Positions 1 to 7,470 of a stretch of DNA of 11,857 nt are shown piece by piece. Made by a program: the position numbers and the translations under genes. The first letter of the stretch is position 1, and each line of letters opens with the position of its first letter. Source of the DNA: Phycisphaerae bacterium (GTDB taxonomy: Bacteria; Planctomycetota; Phycisphaerae; Sedimentisphaerales; SG8-4); the NCBI GenBank assembly GCA_030614945.1, contig JAUXAH010000035.1, positions 1 through 11,857 on the forward strand, given 5' to 3'. Below the pieces are notes generated by a model. The model was not told the DNA's origin, made no database searches, and saw only the letters and a program-made list of their open reading frames with translations.

Positions 1-148
1 TTAACGCGTTGTGCGGGTTTTTTAAGGCAACCTTGGTTTTTAGCCAATTAAAGCAAGTTTTTTTATACAACTTTGGGCAAAAGCCAAAAAACAACCGCAT
101 TTTTGGGCTAAAAATTGTAATTTCGAAAACTCGCACAATACGTTAAAT
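1..148. repeat. Imperfect long palindrome, attC-like site or MITE
   Basis: The first 15 bases (1-15) and bases 132-146 are inverted copies that match at 13 of 15 positions. The similarity continues inward with small gaps to about base 45 on the left and base 102 on the right, where both arms carry a TTTTTAGCC-type segment. The outer ends have the layout of an integron attC site: YYAAC at the left edge, a 3-base mismatch spacer, a TTGTGCG/CGCACAA inner stem, and GTTAAAT at 142-148, which fits the GTTRRRY core. The length is at the upper limit for attC sites. A MITE or other terminal-inverted-repeat element is the alternative. The left core is cut by the window edge, and no cassette or integrase gene is visible, so the class is uncertain. 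Confidence 0.45.
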
Positions 149-241
149 CCTAATAAAATCAAAAGAAAAACAAGACGGGAAAAACGAGCAGGTCAGGATT
201 GAATATTGACAGCCGGGATGGTCTCGGCTATATACATATCA

Positions 242-286
242 GGCGGTACATTTTTGTTCCGCCAGGTGGGGCACTTTTACTCCGCC
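242..286. repeat. Tandem end repeats resembling an IS21-family terminus
   Basis: Two 15-base direct repeats, CATTTTTGTTCCGCC (249-263) and CACTTTTACTCCGCC (272-286), match at 12 of 15 positions and lie 23 bases apart, about two helical turns. The first is preceded by GGCGGTA (242-248), so the segment also forms a short GGCGG/CCGCC inverted repeat. IS21-family elements carry multiple terminal repeats of this general look as transposase-binding sites. No istA or istB gene is present, so this would be an orphan end. The family assignment is from memory of the motif style and is tentative. Confidence 0.35.
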
Positions 287-380
287 GTTTACAAATTTTG
301 ATAGTATAGAGCTTATGGAGACCACTCAAGCCAGTTTTACTGTTCTGAATTGGAGAACCCAATGGGTGAAAGAAGCAAGG

Positions 381-652
381 ATGCTCTTCCGGCTTGATTT
401 TGACCGCAAACCGAAGGTCGAATTTCACGGAACCAAAGTAACCAGTGATGCAGGTTTATTAGCGTATCGAGAGTTAGATGACGTTTGGCTTTACCAAAGA
501 GAGTAAGGGAATGGTCACTGCGAACACTCAGAGTAAAACTGATTAAGATCGGAGCTAAAGTTGTCAAGCATGCCCGCTGTGTAACTTTTCAGATAGCGAA
601 GGTGTTGGTTTCAAAAAGGTTGTTTCAGGAAATCCTTGATAGTTCAAGGTGA
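381..652 (+). pseudogene. IS1380-family transposase remnant, internally deleted
   Basis: The reading frame from the ATG at 381 gives the N-terminal signature of IS1380-type DDE transposases ([18 protein letters not shown], then a RELDDV segment) and runs to about base 488. The frame then shifts, and a stop follows at 504-506. A second frame, open from about 497 to the TGA at 650-652, encodes the typical C-terminus (WSLRTLRVKLIKIGAKVV, then a KHARCVTFQIA segment). A full-length transposase has roughly 400-450 residues; fewer than 90 remain, so almost the whole catalytic core is gone. An upstream in-frame ATG at 315 exists, but the residues before 381 do not look like the family. I found no clear terminal inverted repeats or target duplication. 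The product would be non-functional. Confidence 0.75.
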
Positions 653-739
653 TTTTGATAATTACTGAAGTCCTACGGAGACAATTATGTTTTTTCGACG
701 CTTAAATGGGAAATGTCAGTTTAGTTAAGTTGTTGGAGA
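653..739. other. Leader between transposase relic and first gene
   Basis: This AT-rich stretch lies between the transposase stop and the first intact gene, and it should hold the promoter for the cluster if transcription starts here. I see a TTGATA at 655-660 that could serve as a -35 box, but no good -10 box at the usual 16-18 base spacing. It may include the right end of the relic element. No hairpin or riboswitch was recognised. Confidence 0.3.
735..738 (+). promoter_or_regulatory. Ribosome binding site deciding the GH99-like start
   Basis: GGAG at 735-738 is one base from the ATG at 740 but seven bases from the in-frame ATG at 746. The spacing favours 746 as the real start, which removes two residues from the longest reading frame. 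Confidence 0.6.
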
Positions 740-745
740 ATGAAT

Positions 746-2107
746 ATGAAGCACACTTTGGCTGCAAAATCAATCTATTTGGCTATTTTCATGTTTTTGC
801 CATGCGCCTGTGAACAGGAAGTTAAAACTATGAATGTTTTCGATCTTAGTCGTCAAGAGGTTATTGACAATACTCTTACTCCTTATGACGGGATCAGTAC
901 CACCGGCGTTGACACTTCTACGCTTGACGGAAAAGTTATGTGCGGGTATCAGGGTTGGTTTACCTGTCCCGGTGACGGTTCCTGTAAAGGATGGAATCAT
1001 TGGGCGGAGTCTATCCGGGGCGAATACAACGCGTTTAAGCCGGGCAGTTGCTGTATCGACATCTGGCCGGACATGAGTGAATTGGATAAAGATGAAAGAT
1101 ATGCTACAGCATTTAAGTATTCCGACGGTAAAAGGGCCTCGGTCTTCAGCTCGCTTAATCGCAAGACGGTTGTGCGGCATTTTAAGTGGATGAAGGATTA
1201 TGGAATTGACGGCGTATTTCTGCAGCGGTTTGCCTGTGAGGTATACGGCGCCATCAAGTTTTATCATTTAAACGTGGTTCTTGCCAATTGCAGGGCCGGG
1301 GCAAATATACACGGCAGGACTTATGCTGTTATGTATGACCTTTCGTGGGATAGGCCGGGCCAGATAGAACGGACTATCAGGGACTGGAAGATACTGGTCG
1401 ATAACTTTAAGATTACAAAGGATGCGAATGATAAGGCTTATCTGCATCATAAAGGCAAGCCGGTGGTTGGGTTGTGGGGGATAGGTTTTAAGAACCGTCC
1501 TTATAGTCTGGATGAATGCGACAAGCTGGTGGAATTTTTTAAGAACGACCCTGTTTACGGTAACTGCACGGTTTTACTTGGAGTTCCGACCAATTGGCGG
1601 ACCCTGAACGGGGATTGTCTTGCTGACAAGAAAGTTCACGAGATCATCGGCAAGGCAGATATTGTAAGCCCGTGGATGGTTGGAAGATTTAGAACGCCGA
1701 AAGACGTTGACAATATTGCTAAAAACATTTGGAAGCCGGACGTTCAATGGTGTAAGGAAAAGGGCAAGGATTATTTACCTGTGCTGTGGCCGGGTTTCAG
1801 CTGGACAAATCTCATGAATGATCCTTCCAAGTTTAATCAGATACCACGGTTGAAAGGACGCTTTCTGTGGAAGCAGTATGTCGAGGCCTGTAAGTCAGGG
1901 TGCACTATGGTGTATCAGGCTATGTTTGACGAGGTTGACGAGGCGACCGCTATTTTTAAGTGTACGGATAATCCGCCGGTTGGTAAGTCGAAATTTTTGA
2001 CAATGGAAGGGCTGCCTTCGGATCATTACCTGTGGCTTACCGGTCAGGGTAAGAAGATGCTGAATGGAGAAATTGAAATCACTGAAGAAATGCCATCAAG
2101 ACGTTAG
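746..2107 (+). CDS. Exported GH71/GH99-like glycoside hydrolase
   Basis: Likely endo-acting glycosidase of the GH71/GH99-like (beta/alpha)8-barrel group, a family often labelled xylosidase/arabinosidase in annotations. Numbering from the ATG at 740, residues 5-24 form a hydrophobic leader ending in two cysteines (C22, C24), so the protein is exported and possibly a lipoprotein, although the lipobox is not classical. Family landmarks are GKVMCGYQGWF (64-74), PGDGSCKGWNHW (77-88), the MYDLSW strand (198-203), and FDEVDEAT (396-403) near the C-terminus. The last aligns with the FNEWHEGT motif of GH99 endo-alpha-mannosidases as I remember it, putting E398 and E401 at the two catalytic acid positions. 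It has 16 cysteines, many for the size, including a close pair, C76 and C82. The GH38 gene follows after 39 bases, so the two are probably co-transcribed. Activity on a mannose-containing glycan is inferred from family and neighbour only. Confidence 0.8.
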   Translation: MKHTLAAKSIYLAIFMFLPCACEQEVKTMNVFDLSRQEVIDNTLTPYDGISTTGVDTSTLDGKVMCGYQGWFTCPGDGSCKGWNHWAESIRGEYNAFKPGSCCIDIWPDMSELDKDERYATAFKYSDGKRASVFSSLNRKTVVRHFKWMKDYGIDGVFLQRFACEVYGAIKFYHLNVVLANCRAGANIHGRTYAVMYDLSWDRPGQIERTIRDWKILVDNFKITKDANDKAYLHHKGKPVVGLWGIGFKNRPYSLDECDKLVEFFKNDPVYGNCTVLLGVPTNWRTLNGDCLADKKVHEIIGKADIVSPWMVGRFRTPKDVDNIAKNIWKPDVQWCKEKGKDYLPVLWPGFSWTNLMNDPSKFNQIPRLKGRFLWKQYVEACKSGCTMVYQAMFDEVDEATAIFKCTDNPPVGKSKFLTMEGLPSDHYLWLTGQGKKMLNGEIEITEEMPSRR

Positions 2108-2146
2108 TCATAATGGGCCATTGGGGCCGAAAAATCAAATAGAACA

Positions 2147-5032
2147 ATGAAAGATGTGGAAGTTACGAAAAATATGAAAAAAGATAAACGTATTCAGTGC
2201 CATTTTGTTTCCAATACTCACTGGGATCGTGAGTGGCGTTTTTCAATGCAGCGAACAAGGCATATGCTGGTTTACAAGATGAATATGCTGCTGGATATAT
2301 TTGACAAGGAGCCTCGTTTCAAGTCTTTTCATCTGGATTCGCAGACGCTTCCTTTGGAGGACTATCTGGAGATCAGGCCTGAGCGAAAAAAGGATATTGA
2401 AAAGTATGTTGCGGAAGGTCGGCTGCTTGTCGGTCCGTGGTACTGTCTGCCGGATGAGTTCAGTGTTTCGGGTGAGTCGCTTATCCGGAATCTGCTGCTT
2501 GGTCATAAGATTGCGGCAAGTTTCGGTAAGGTCAGCAAGACGGGGTATTCGCCATTTTCGTGGGGACAAATATCGCAGATGCCGCAGATATACAGCGGTT
2601 TCGGAATTGATTTTATAGCATTTTATCGCGGTATTAATACGATCGTCGCTCCTCAGTCCGAAGTTTTCTGGGAGGGCCCTGACGGTACGAAGATACTGGC
2701 ATCGCGGCTTGGGCGCAGGCCCAGGTATAATGTTTGGTATGTCATTCAGCGGCCTGCTTACTGGAATGAAAAGGATGTTGATAATCGTTATGTTCAGTGG
2801 GAAAACGGTCACGCTCCTTTCCGGATGATCGATAAGGCCAACGGCGGCCTTGATGCTCAATATGCGCATCCGCGTTTTGAATACTTCAAGGAAAACATAC
2901 CGGAAAGTGCACAGAATGCTATCGAAGAGCAGGATGCCGACTGGTCCACGGCGCACCGGTTCTGGTCTTGCGGACATGATTCTTCCTGCCCCGATGTCCG
3001 GGAAGTAAATATGATAGATGACTGCGCAGAGGCATTGAACAATACGGCCGATGTATTTCATAGTACATTTGCCGATTTCCAGAAAGCAGTCTGTGAAAAT
3101 GTAAGCGACGATCTGTCAACGGTTACCGGTGAGATGCGGCATTATTTCACCGAGGGGAGCACGAGCGTTCTGTTTGCGGGGATCATCTCTGCCAGGATGG
3201 ATATCAAGCAGGAAAACTTCCGTACGGAACGAGATATTACAGTTTATGCCGAACCGCTTGCTGCGTTTTCTGCGATGCTCGGCGGTGATTATTCACAGGC
3301 GTTTATTGACAAAGCGTATCACTGGCTTTTGCAGAACCATGGTCATGATTCCATAGGCGGATGCAGCCGTGATATTATCAGTGACGATATGGTTTACAGG
3401 TACAGGCAGTCTCGTGAGATAAGCAACTGCGTTACGGAACAGTCGATGATGGAGATCGCCAGGTCTATCGATCTTTCGGCATACGGTAGCGATGAGATGG
3501 CAATTTTGGTTTACAATCCGCTGCCTTATACACGAACGGAAGTTCTGGGGTGCAAGATAAGTATTCCTCGCAAGTGGGAGGCCAAGGGTTTTGATATTGT
3601 CGATGAAACCGGCCGCAAGGTTGCGGTTCAGGTTTGCAATGTCGATGAAAACCAGGGGGTGATAGTTCAGGCTAAAAACGACGTTGCGAATGTCTTCTGC
3701 GTTATCGACTACGATGTACTTGCGGAGTTTACCGATATTCCGTCGATGGGATACCGAACATTTTTTGTTAAGCCTTATGATACGAAGAAGTTTGTCCAGC
3801 CTGATTCGCAGATGAGCGGTCCGCAGACGATGGAAAACGAATTTATCTCGGTTACGGTCAACAGTAACGGCACCTTGAAAGTACACGATAAGCTTAGCGG
3901 CAAGGTCTATGACCAGATGGGTTATTTCCGCGATACGAGCGAGATCGGTAATCCGTGGGAGCACATATCTGTCGAAAATGAAGAGGTATATACAACTCTC
4001 AATGAACGGGCAAAGGTTGCTGTTGTTCTGGACGGCAAACTTGAAACGACTATGCAGATCACGCTTGACTGGTCGCTGCCGGAGTCGAGGACGATGGACG
4101 ATAAGTCCAGAAGCAGCCACCTTAAGCCTTATAAGATTGTCAGCAAAGTTACACTACGATCCGGCCAGAGATGGGTTGACGTTGAAACAGAAGTCGATAA
4201 CTGTGTCGAAGATCATTATCTAATGGTGTCGTTTCCGACCGGTATCAACACAGACGTGATCATGGCGCAGGGGCAGTTCGATGTTGTCGCCAGATCGGTC
4301 GCAAAACCTGATTATTCGCTTTATCAGGAAGTGCCGCATATTGAACATCCTATGAACTCGTTTATCGACCTGAGCGACGGGAAAGATGGAATTGCTTTGC
4401 TGAACGAAGGGCTTAAGGCTTATGAGGTCCATGACGGGACGAGCAATACAGTAAGTTTGACGCTTTTGAGGTGCATACCTTTGCGTATATGCGTTACACA
4501 GGAAATGACCGATTACAGTAAAACTGACAAGGGTGCGCAGTGCCTTGGCAAACAAACTTTCCGTTACGGCATAATGTCTCATCCTGGCGATTGGAAAGAA
4601 GGGGATGTATGGCAGGGGTCGGAGTGCTTTAACTATTCTTTGCTTGCCGCACAGGTAGGGCCTACGGTTGAGGGCAATGAGCCACTTTCTAAATCTTTCC
4701 TTGAGTTGGAGCCAGATCAGCTTAATGTCAGCGGAGTTAAACGCAGCGAAGACGGACAGGGGTGGGTAGTGAGGTTGTTTAACCCTTATGATGAAACGGT
4801 AAATGGCCGTGTGCGACTTAATTCGGGTTTGCGGTGTCATGCCAGGCAGTCGCCGATCGAAAGGGAGAAATCGAATTTCGAACTTCCAAAGGCAGACCCA
4901 GGGAAGTGGTCCAAGGTAGAAAAGGTGACGCTGGAAGAGATTTCCGAAGAGAAAATGGCGATGGATTCGGACGGCTGGGTCGGTTTCAGTATGCCGAGCA
5001 AAAAAATCATGACTATTAAGTGGTTTGAGTAA
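2147..5032 (+). CDS. GH38 alpha-mannosidase-like protein, MngB type, nucleophile replaced
   Basis: Full-length GH38-type protein of 961 residues, somewhat longer than E. coli MngB (mannosylglycerate hydrolase, about 880), which it resembles throughout. The N-terminal catalytic domain begins with SNTHWDREW (22-30); H25 and D27 match the zinc ligands. GHD (276-278) sits where the general acid is expected, and NHGHDSIGG (397-405) supplies the last zinc-ligand His (H400). The beta-rich C-terminal half includes SMGYRTFFV, as in MngB. In the GYSPFSWGQISQMPQ stretch (133-147), the position that holds the nucleophile and zinc-ligand Asp in GH38 enzymes is F137. The protein may therefore be inactive or act by another route. 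There is no signal peptide, so it should be cytoplasmic. A second in-frame ATG at 2174 would leave the usual short N-terminus before HWD; neither start has a strong ribosome binding site. Confidence 0.85.
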   Translation: MKDVEVTKNMKKDKRIQCHFVSNTHWDREWRFSMQRTRHMLVYKMNMLLDIFDKEPRFKSFHLDSQTLPLEDYLEIRPERKKDIEKYVAEGRLLVGPWYCLPDEFSVSGESLIRNLLLGHKIAASFGKVSKTGYSPFSWGQISQMPQIYSGFGIDFIAFYRGINTIVAPQSEVFWEGPDGTKILASRLGRRPRYNVWYVIQRPAYWNEKDVDNRYVQWENGHAPFRMIDKANGGLDAQYAHPRFEYFKENIPESAQNAIEEQDADWSTAHRFWSCGHDSSCPDVREVNMIDDCAEALNNTADVFHSTFADFQKAVCENVSDDLSTVTGEMRHYFTEGSTSVLFAGIISARMDIKQENFRTERDITVYAEPLAAFSAMLGGDYSQAFIDKAYHWLLQNHGHDSIGGCSRDIISDDMVYRYRQSREISNCVTEQSMMEIARSIDLSAYGSDEMAILVYNPLPYTRTEVLGCKISIPRKWEAKGFDIVDETGRKVAVQVCNVDENQGVIVQAKNDVANVFCVIDYDVLAEFTDIPSMGYRTFFVKPYDTKKFVQPDSQMSGPQTMENEFISVTVNSNGTLKVHDKLSGKVYDQMGYFRDTSEIGNPWEHISVENEEVYTTLNERAKVAVVLDGKLETTMQITLDWSLPESRTMDDKSRSSHLKPYKIVSKVTLRSGQRWVDVETEVDNCVEDHYLMVSFPTGINTDVIMAQGQFDVVARSVAKPDYSLYQEVPHIEHPMNSFIDLSDGKDGIALLNEGLKAYEVHDGTSNTVSLTLLRCIPLRICVTQEMTDYSKTDKGAQCLGKQTFRYGIMSHPGDWKEGDVWQGSECFNYSLLAAQVGPTVEGNEPLSKSFLELEPDQLNVSGVKRSEDGQGWVVRLFNPYDETVNGRVRLNSGLRCHARQSPIEREKSNFELPKADPGKWSKVEKVTLEEISEEKMAMDSDGWVGFSMPSKKIMTIKWFE

Positions 5033-5113
5033 TAGCCGATGACCCGGTGAAACCAGCGTGCAAACTGCTAAAGGAAACTTACTCTCGTTGGAAATAAAAC
5101 CAATTTTAGGACA

Positions 5114-5144
5114 AGGCAGATACGGTTAAATGGATTATCTGCCT
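5114..5144. promoter_or_regulatory. Perfect inverted repeat ahead of the symporter gene
   Basis: AGGCAGATA (5114-5122) and TATCTGCCT (5136-5144) are perfect 9-base inverted copies separated by 13 bases. The structure ends 8 bases before the AAGGA ribosome binding site (5153-5157) of the symporter. It is not followed by a run of T, so an intrinsic terminator is unlikely. It could be an operator for a dimeric regulator, or an mRNA hairpin that tunes translation or processing between the GH38 and symporter genes. The rest of the 134-base gap shows nothing I recognise. Confidence 0.45.
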
Positions 5145-5166
5145 CAATTGCGAAGGAATCGAAACA

Positions 5167-7368
5167 ATGAATTTTCTAAGCACTTTTGATTACAGTGTGA
5201 TTGCCGTCTATTTTTTGATTCTTGTCGGTTTCGGTATTTATCTCAAGCGCAAGGCTTCTGCCAGCGTCGAGGACTATTTCATCGGCGGTCGTCGTATTCC
5301 ATGGTGGGCTCTTGGCATTTCAGGTATGGCTTCACATCTCGATATCGCTGGGACAGTTGTTATTATCTCCATTATTTTTCTGCTTGGCCCGCGCGGACTC
5401 TTCATTGCATTTCGCGGCGGGGCGGTTCTAATACTTGCCTTCTGTCTTGTGTGGATGGGTAAGTGGCACCGGCGATCAGGCTGTATCACGCGTGCGGAAT
5501 GGATGATCTTCAGGTTTGGCGACGGTCCGGGCGGGCGGTGTGCCCAACTGATCGCGGCACTGTTCTCAATTGCATGGTGTGTCAGTATGATTAGTTACCT
5601 GGTGATCGCGGTCGGGATATTTCTTTCGACGTTTCTTCCTTTTTCGCCGTTTATGTGTTCGCTTATGCTTTTGGGTGTAGCAACCCTCTATACGATGGTT
5701 TCAGGTTTTTATGGCGTTGTGTTTACGGATATTTTTCAGGCTTTGATCATCTTTGCAGCCGTCGTTTTGGTTTCGATTTTGGGATTCCAGAAAGTGACCG
5801 AAGCAGGCGGTGTCACCCAGGTTGCCCGCGTTGCAGAGCAGGTAACAGGTAATGACTCATGGACAAGCGGCGTCCCGCACTGGAAAACCTCTATGCCGGA
5901 AGGGTATAAGGGGTTCGAATATCTTGCTATTGCGATGCTTATCTATTTCTTCAGGACTTTTCTCGGTGGAATGGGTCAGTGCGGACAGGACCCGAAATAC
6001 TTTGGCGCTCGTAATGACCGCGAATGCGGCACGCTTACGTTTCTCTGGACGTGGCTGATGATGTTACGGTGGCCTATGATGATGGGGTTTGCGATTCTTG
6101 GTATATTCCTTGTTCAGAAGAATTTTCCGGATCAGAAGGTTCTTGAAAATTCCGAGATCGCTATTAAACGTCATATCGTTTCGGAAAAAGCACCTGATGT
6201 GCAGATCGATTTTGCGGCTCTTGAATCTTTGGCCGATGTTGAACGGCGTTTTGACTGGGACGGCATAAACACGAAGATCACTGCAAATTCATTTGACCCA
6301 AAGAAAGACGCCGAGTTGGTGGCGAGGTTGAAATCGCATTTCGGAGACGGCTGGCAACAGCAGTTTCTTGTTCTTTATGAACAGGAGCAAAAGGTAAAAG
6401 AACTGGTGCCTAAGGCGAGTTGGTCCACTATTCTGTTTGAGGTAACTGCCGAAGGGAAATATCCTGCCCTTGCCGCCGAGCTTGAAAGTCATTTTGGCCC
6501 GGTTGATGCCGATGGGATGGGTTGGCAAAATAAGATAGACATGCTGAGTTATGAGGGGACGCCGAACCCTGAAAAGATACTTTCCTGGGTTCTGCTTTAC
6601 TGTATTCCACAGGGTTTCAGGGGGTTGATGCTTATCGCTCTTATCGCCGCGTCAATGTCCACTTTCGACTCGAATGTTAATATGACCACCGGCCTTTTTA
6701 CAAAGGACATCTACCAGAAACACATCCGGCCCAAAGCTGAGACGAAGGAATTGATTTATATTTCATGGGCCTTTATATTTGTCCTTGTAGTAATAGGTTT
6801 CATTTTTGCTTATTCGATAAAGAATATTAATGACATATGGGAATGGATAATCATGGGCCTCCTTGGCGGTCTGCTCGTTCCTGAGGTTCTAAGGTTCTAC
6901 TGGCACAGGTTTAACGGATGGGGTTTTGCGGTCGGTACTTTTGCAGGCGGTTTTGCGGCGATCCTGCAGAGGAAATTTTTCCCCGAACTTGGGGGTCAGC
7001 CACTGTTTCTTCTGATGCTTGGTATCGGCCTTGCCGGTTCGATAATCGGTACGTATCTGACAAAGCCGACAGATGACAAAGTGCTCGAAAACTTTTACCG
7101 TAAGACACGCCCGTTTGGATCTTGGGGACAGTTCAGGAAAAGGCTGACAAAGGACGAACGGGCCTCAATGAAACGCGAACATATAAATGACTGGATCGCT
7201 TTGCCGTTTACGCTGATGTGGCAGATAAGCTTATTTATGGCGCCGATGCTCTTTGTTGTTCAGGCAATGGGTGCTTTCTGGGTTGTGGTGTCTGTCTTTG
7301 TTGTTGGCCTGATCGGGATGACCGTTTTCTGGTATAATAAACTTCCGGCGGATAATGTGGTGACGTAA
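5167..7368 (+). CDS. SSS-family sodium:solute symporter with large inserted loop
   Basis: Inner-membrane Na+-coupled importer of the solute:sodium symporter family (LeuT fold). It has 733 residues, against about 500-550 for a plain member. About 13-14 hydrophobic segments can be seen, starting with residues 8-25. DYFIGGRRIPWWALG (36-50) is the conserved first loop, and ALIAASMSTFDSNVN (491-505) is the Na2-site helix, with S498 and T499 as probable sodium ligands. A hydrophilic block of about 150 residues (roughly 318-470) lies between core helix 7 and the PQGFRG loop before helix 8. By comparison with vSGLT this side faces the periplasm. The C-terminus adds a helix pair after a cytoplasmic basic stretch (645-672). 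The ribosome binding site AAGGA (5153-5157) is 9 bases from the ATG. The substrate is probably a sugar product of the neighbouring hydrolases; this is inference from position. Confidence 0.85.
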   Translation: MNFLSTFDYSVIAVYFLILVGFGIYLKRKASASVEDYFIGGRRIPWWALGISGMASHLDIAGTVVIISIIFLLGPRGLFIAFRGGAVLILAFCLVWMGKWHRRSGCITRAEWMIFRFGDGPGGRCAQLIAALFSIAWCVSMISYLVIAVGIFLSTFLPFSPFMCSLMLLGVATLYTMVSGFYGVVFTDIFQALIIFAAVVLVSILGFQKVTEAGGVTQVARVAEQVTGNDSWTSGVPHWKTSMPEGYKGFEYLAIAMLIYFFRTFLGGMGQCGQDPKYFGARNDRECGTLTFLWTWLMMLRWPMMMGFAILGIFLVQKNFPDQKVLENSEIAIKRHIVSEKAPDVQIDFAALESLADVERRFDWDGINTKITANSFDPKKDAELVARLKSHFGDGWQQQFLVLYEQEQKVKELVPKASWSTILFEVTAEGKYPALAAELESHFGPVDADGMGWQNKIDMLSYEGTPNPEKILSWVLLYCIPQGFRGLMLIALIAASMSTFDSNVNMTTGLFTKDIYQKHIRPKAETKELIYISWAFIFVLVVIGFIFAYSIKNINDIWEWIIMGLLGGLLVPEVLRFYWHRFNGWGFAVGTFAGGFAAILQRKFFPELGGQPLFLLMLGIGLAGSIIGTYLTKPTDDKVLENFYRKTRPFGSWGQFRKRLTKDERASMKREHINDWIALPFTLMWQISLFMAPMLFVVQAMGAFWVVVSVFVVGLIGMTVFWYNKLPADNVVT

Positions 7369-7470
7369 AGAATAAGTTTAAAATGTAAAAATCAAAATTG
7401 AGGATACGGCCTTGCGGCCGAGGCATTTTAATTAATATAAAAATTGTGATTAAGCAAAGAAGTTTTGTCT

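Noticed and set aside
228..567. Short minus-strand open frames across the IS relic region.
   Set aside because: They have no family resemblance or ribosome binding site; the plus-strand fragments are explained by IS1380 transposase homology.
295..660. ATTTTGATA occurs at 295-303 and 652-660, flanking the transposase relic as a 9-base direct repeat.
   Set aside because: IS1380-type elements make shorter target duplications, the second copy overlaps the transposase stop codon, and an AT-rich 9-mer can repeat by chance.
2243..4840. Long minus-strand open frames inside the GH38 gene.
   Set aside because: They lie opposite a clearly coding gene with full family motifs, show no recognisable domains and are rich in Arg/His, as antisense shadows are.
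5033..5113. A riboswitch or attenuator in the gap after the GH38 gene.
   Set aside because: I saw no recognisable aptamer core or terminator hairpin apart from the separate 5114-5144 repeat.
7407..7420. CGGCC-TTGC-GGCCG hairpin after the symporter, as a terminator.
   Set aside because: The stem has only five base pairs and no T-run follows directly; the next bases are AGGCATTTTAATT.
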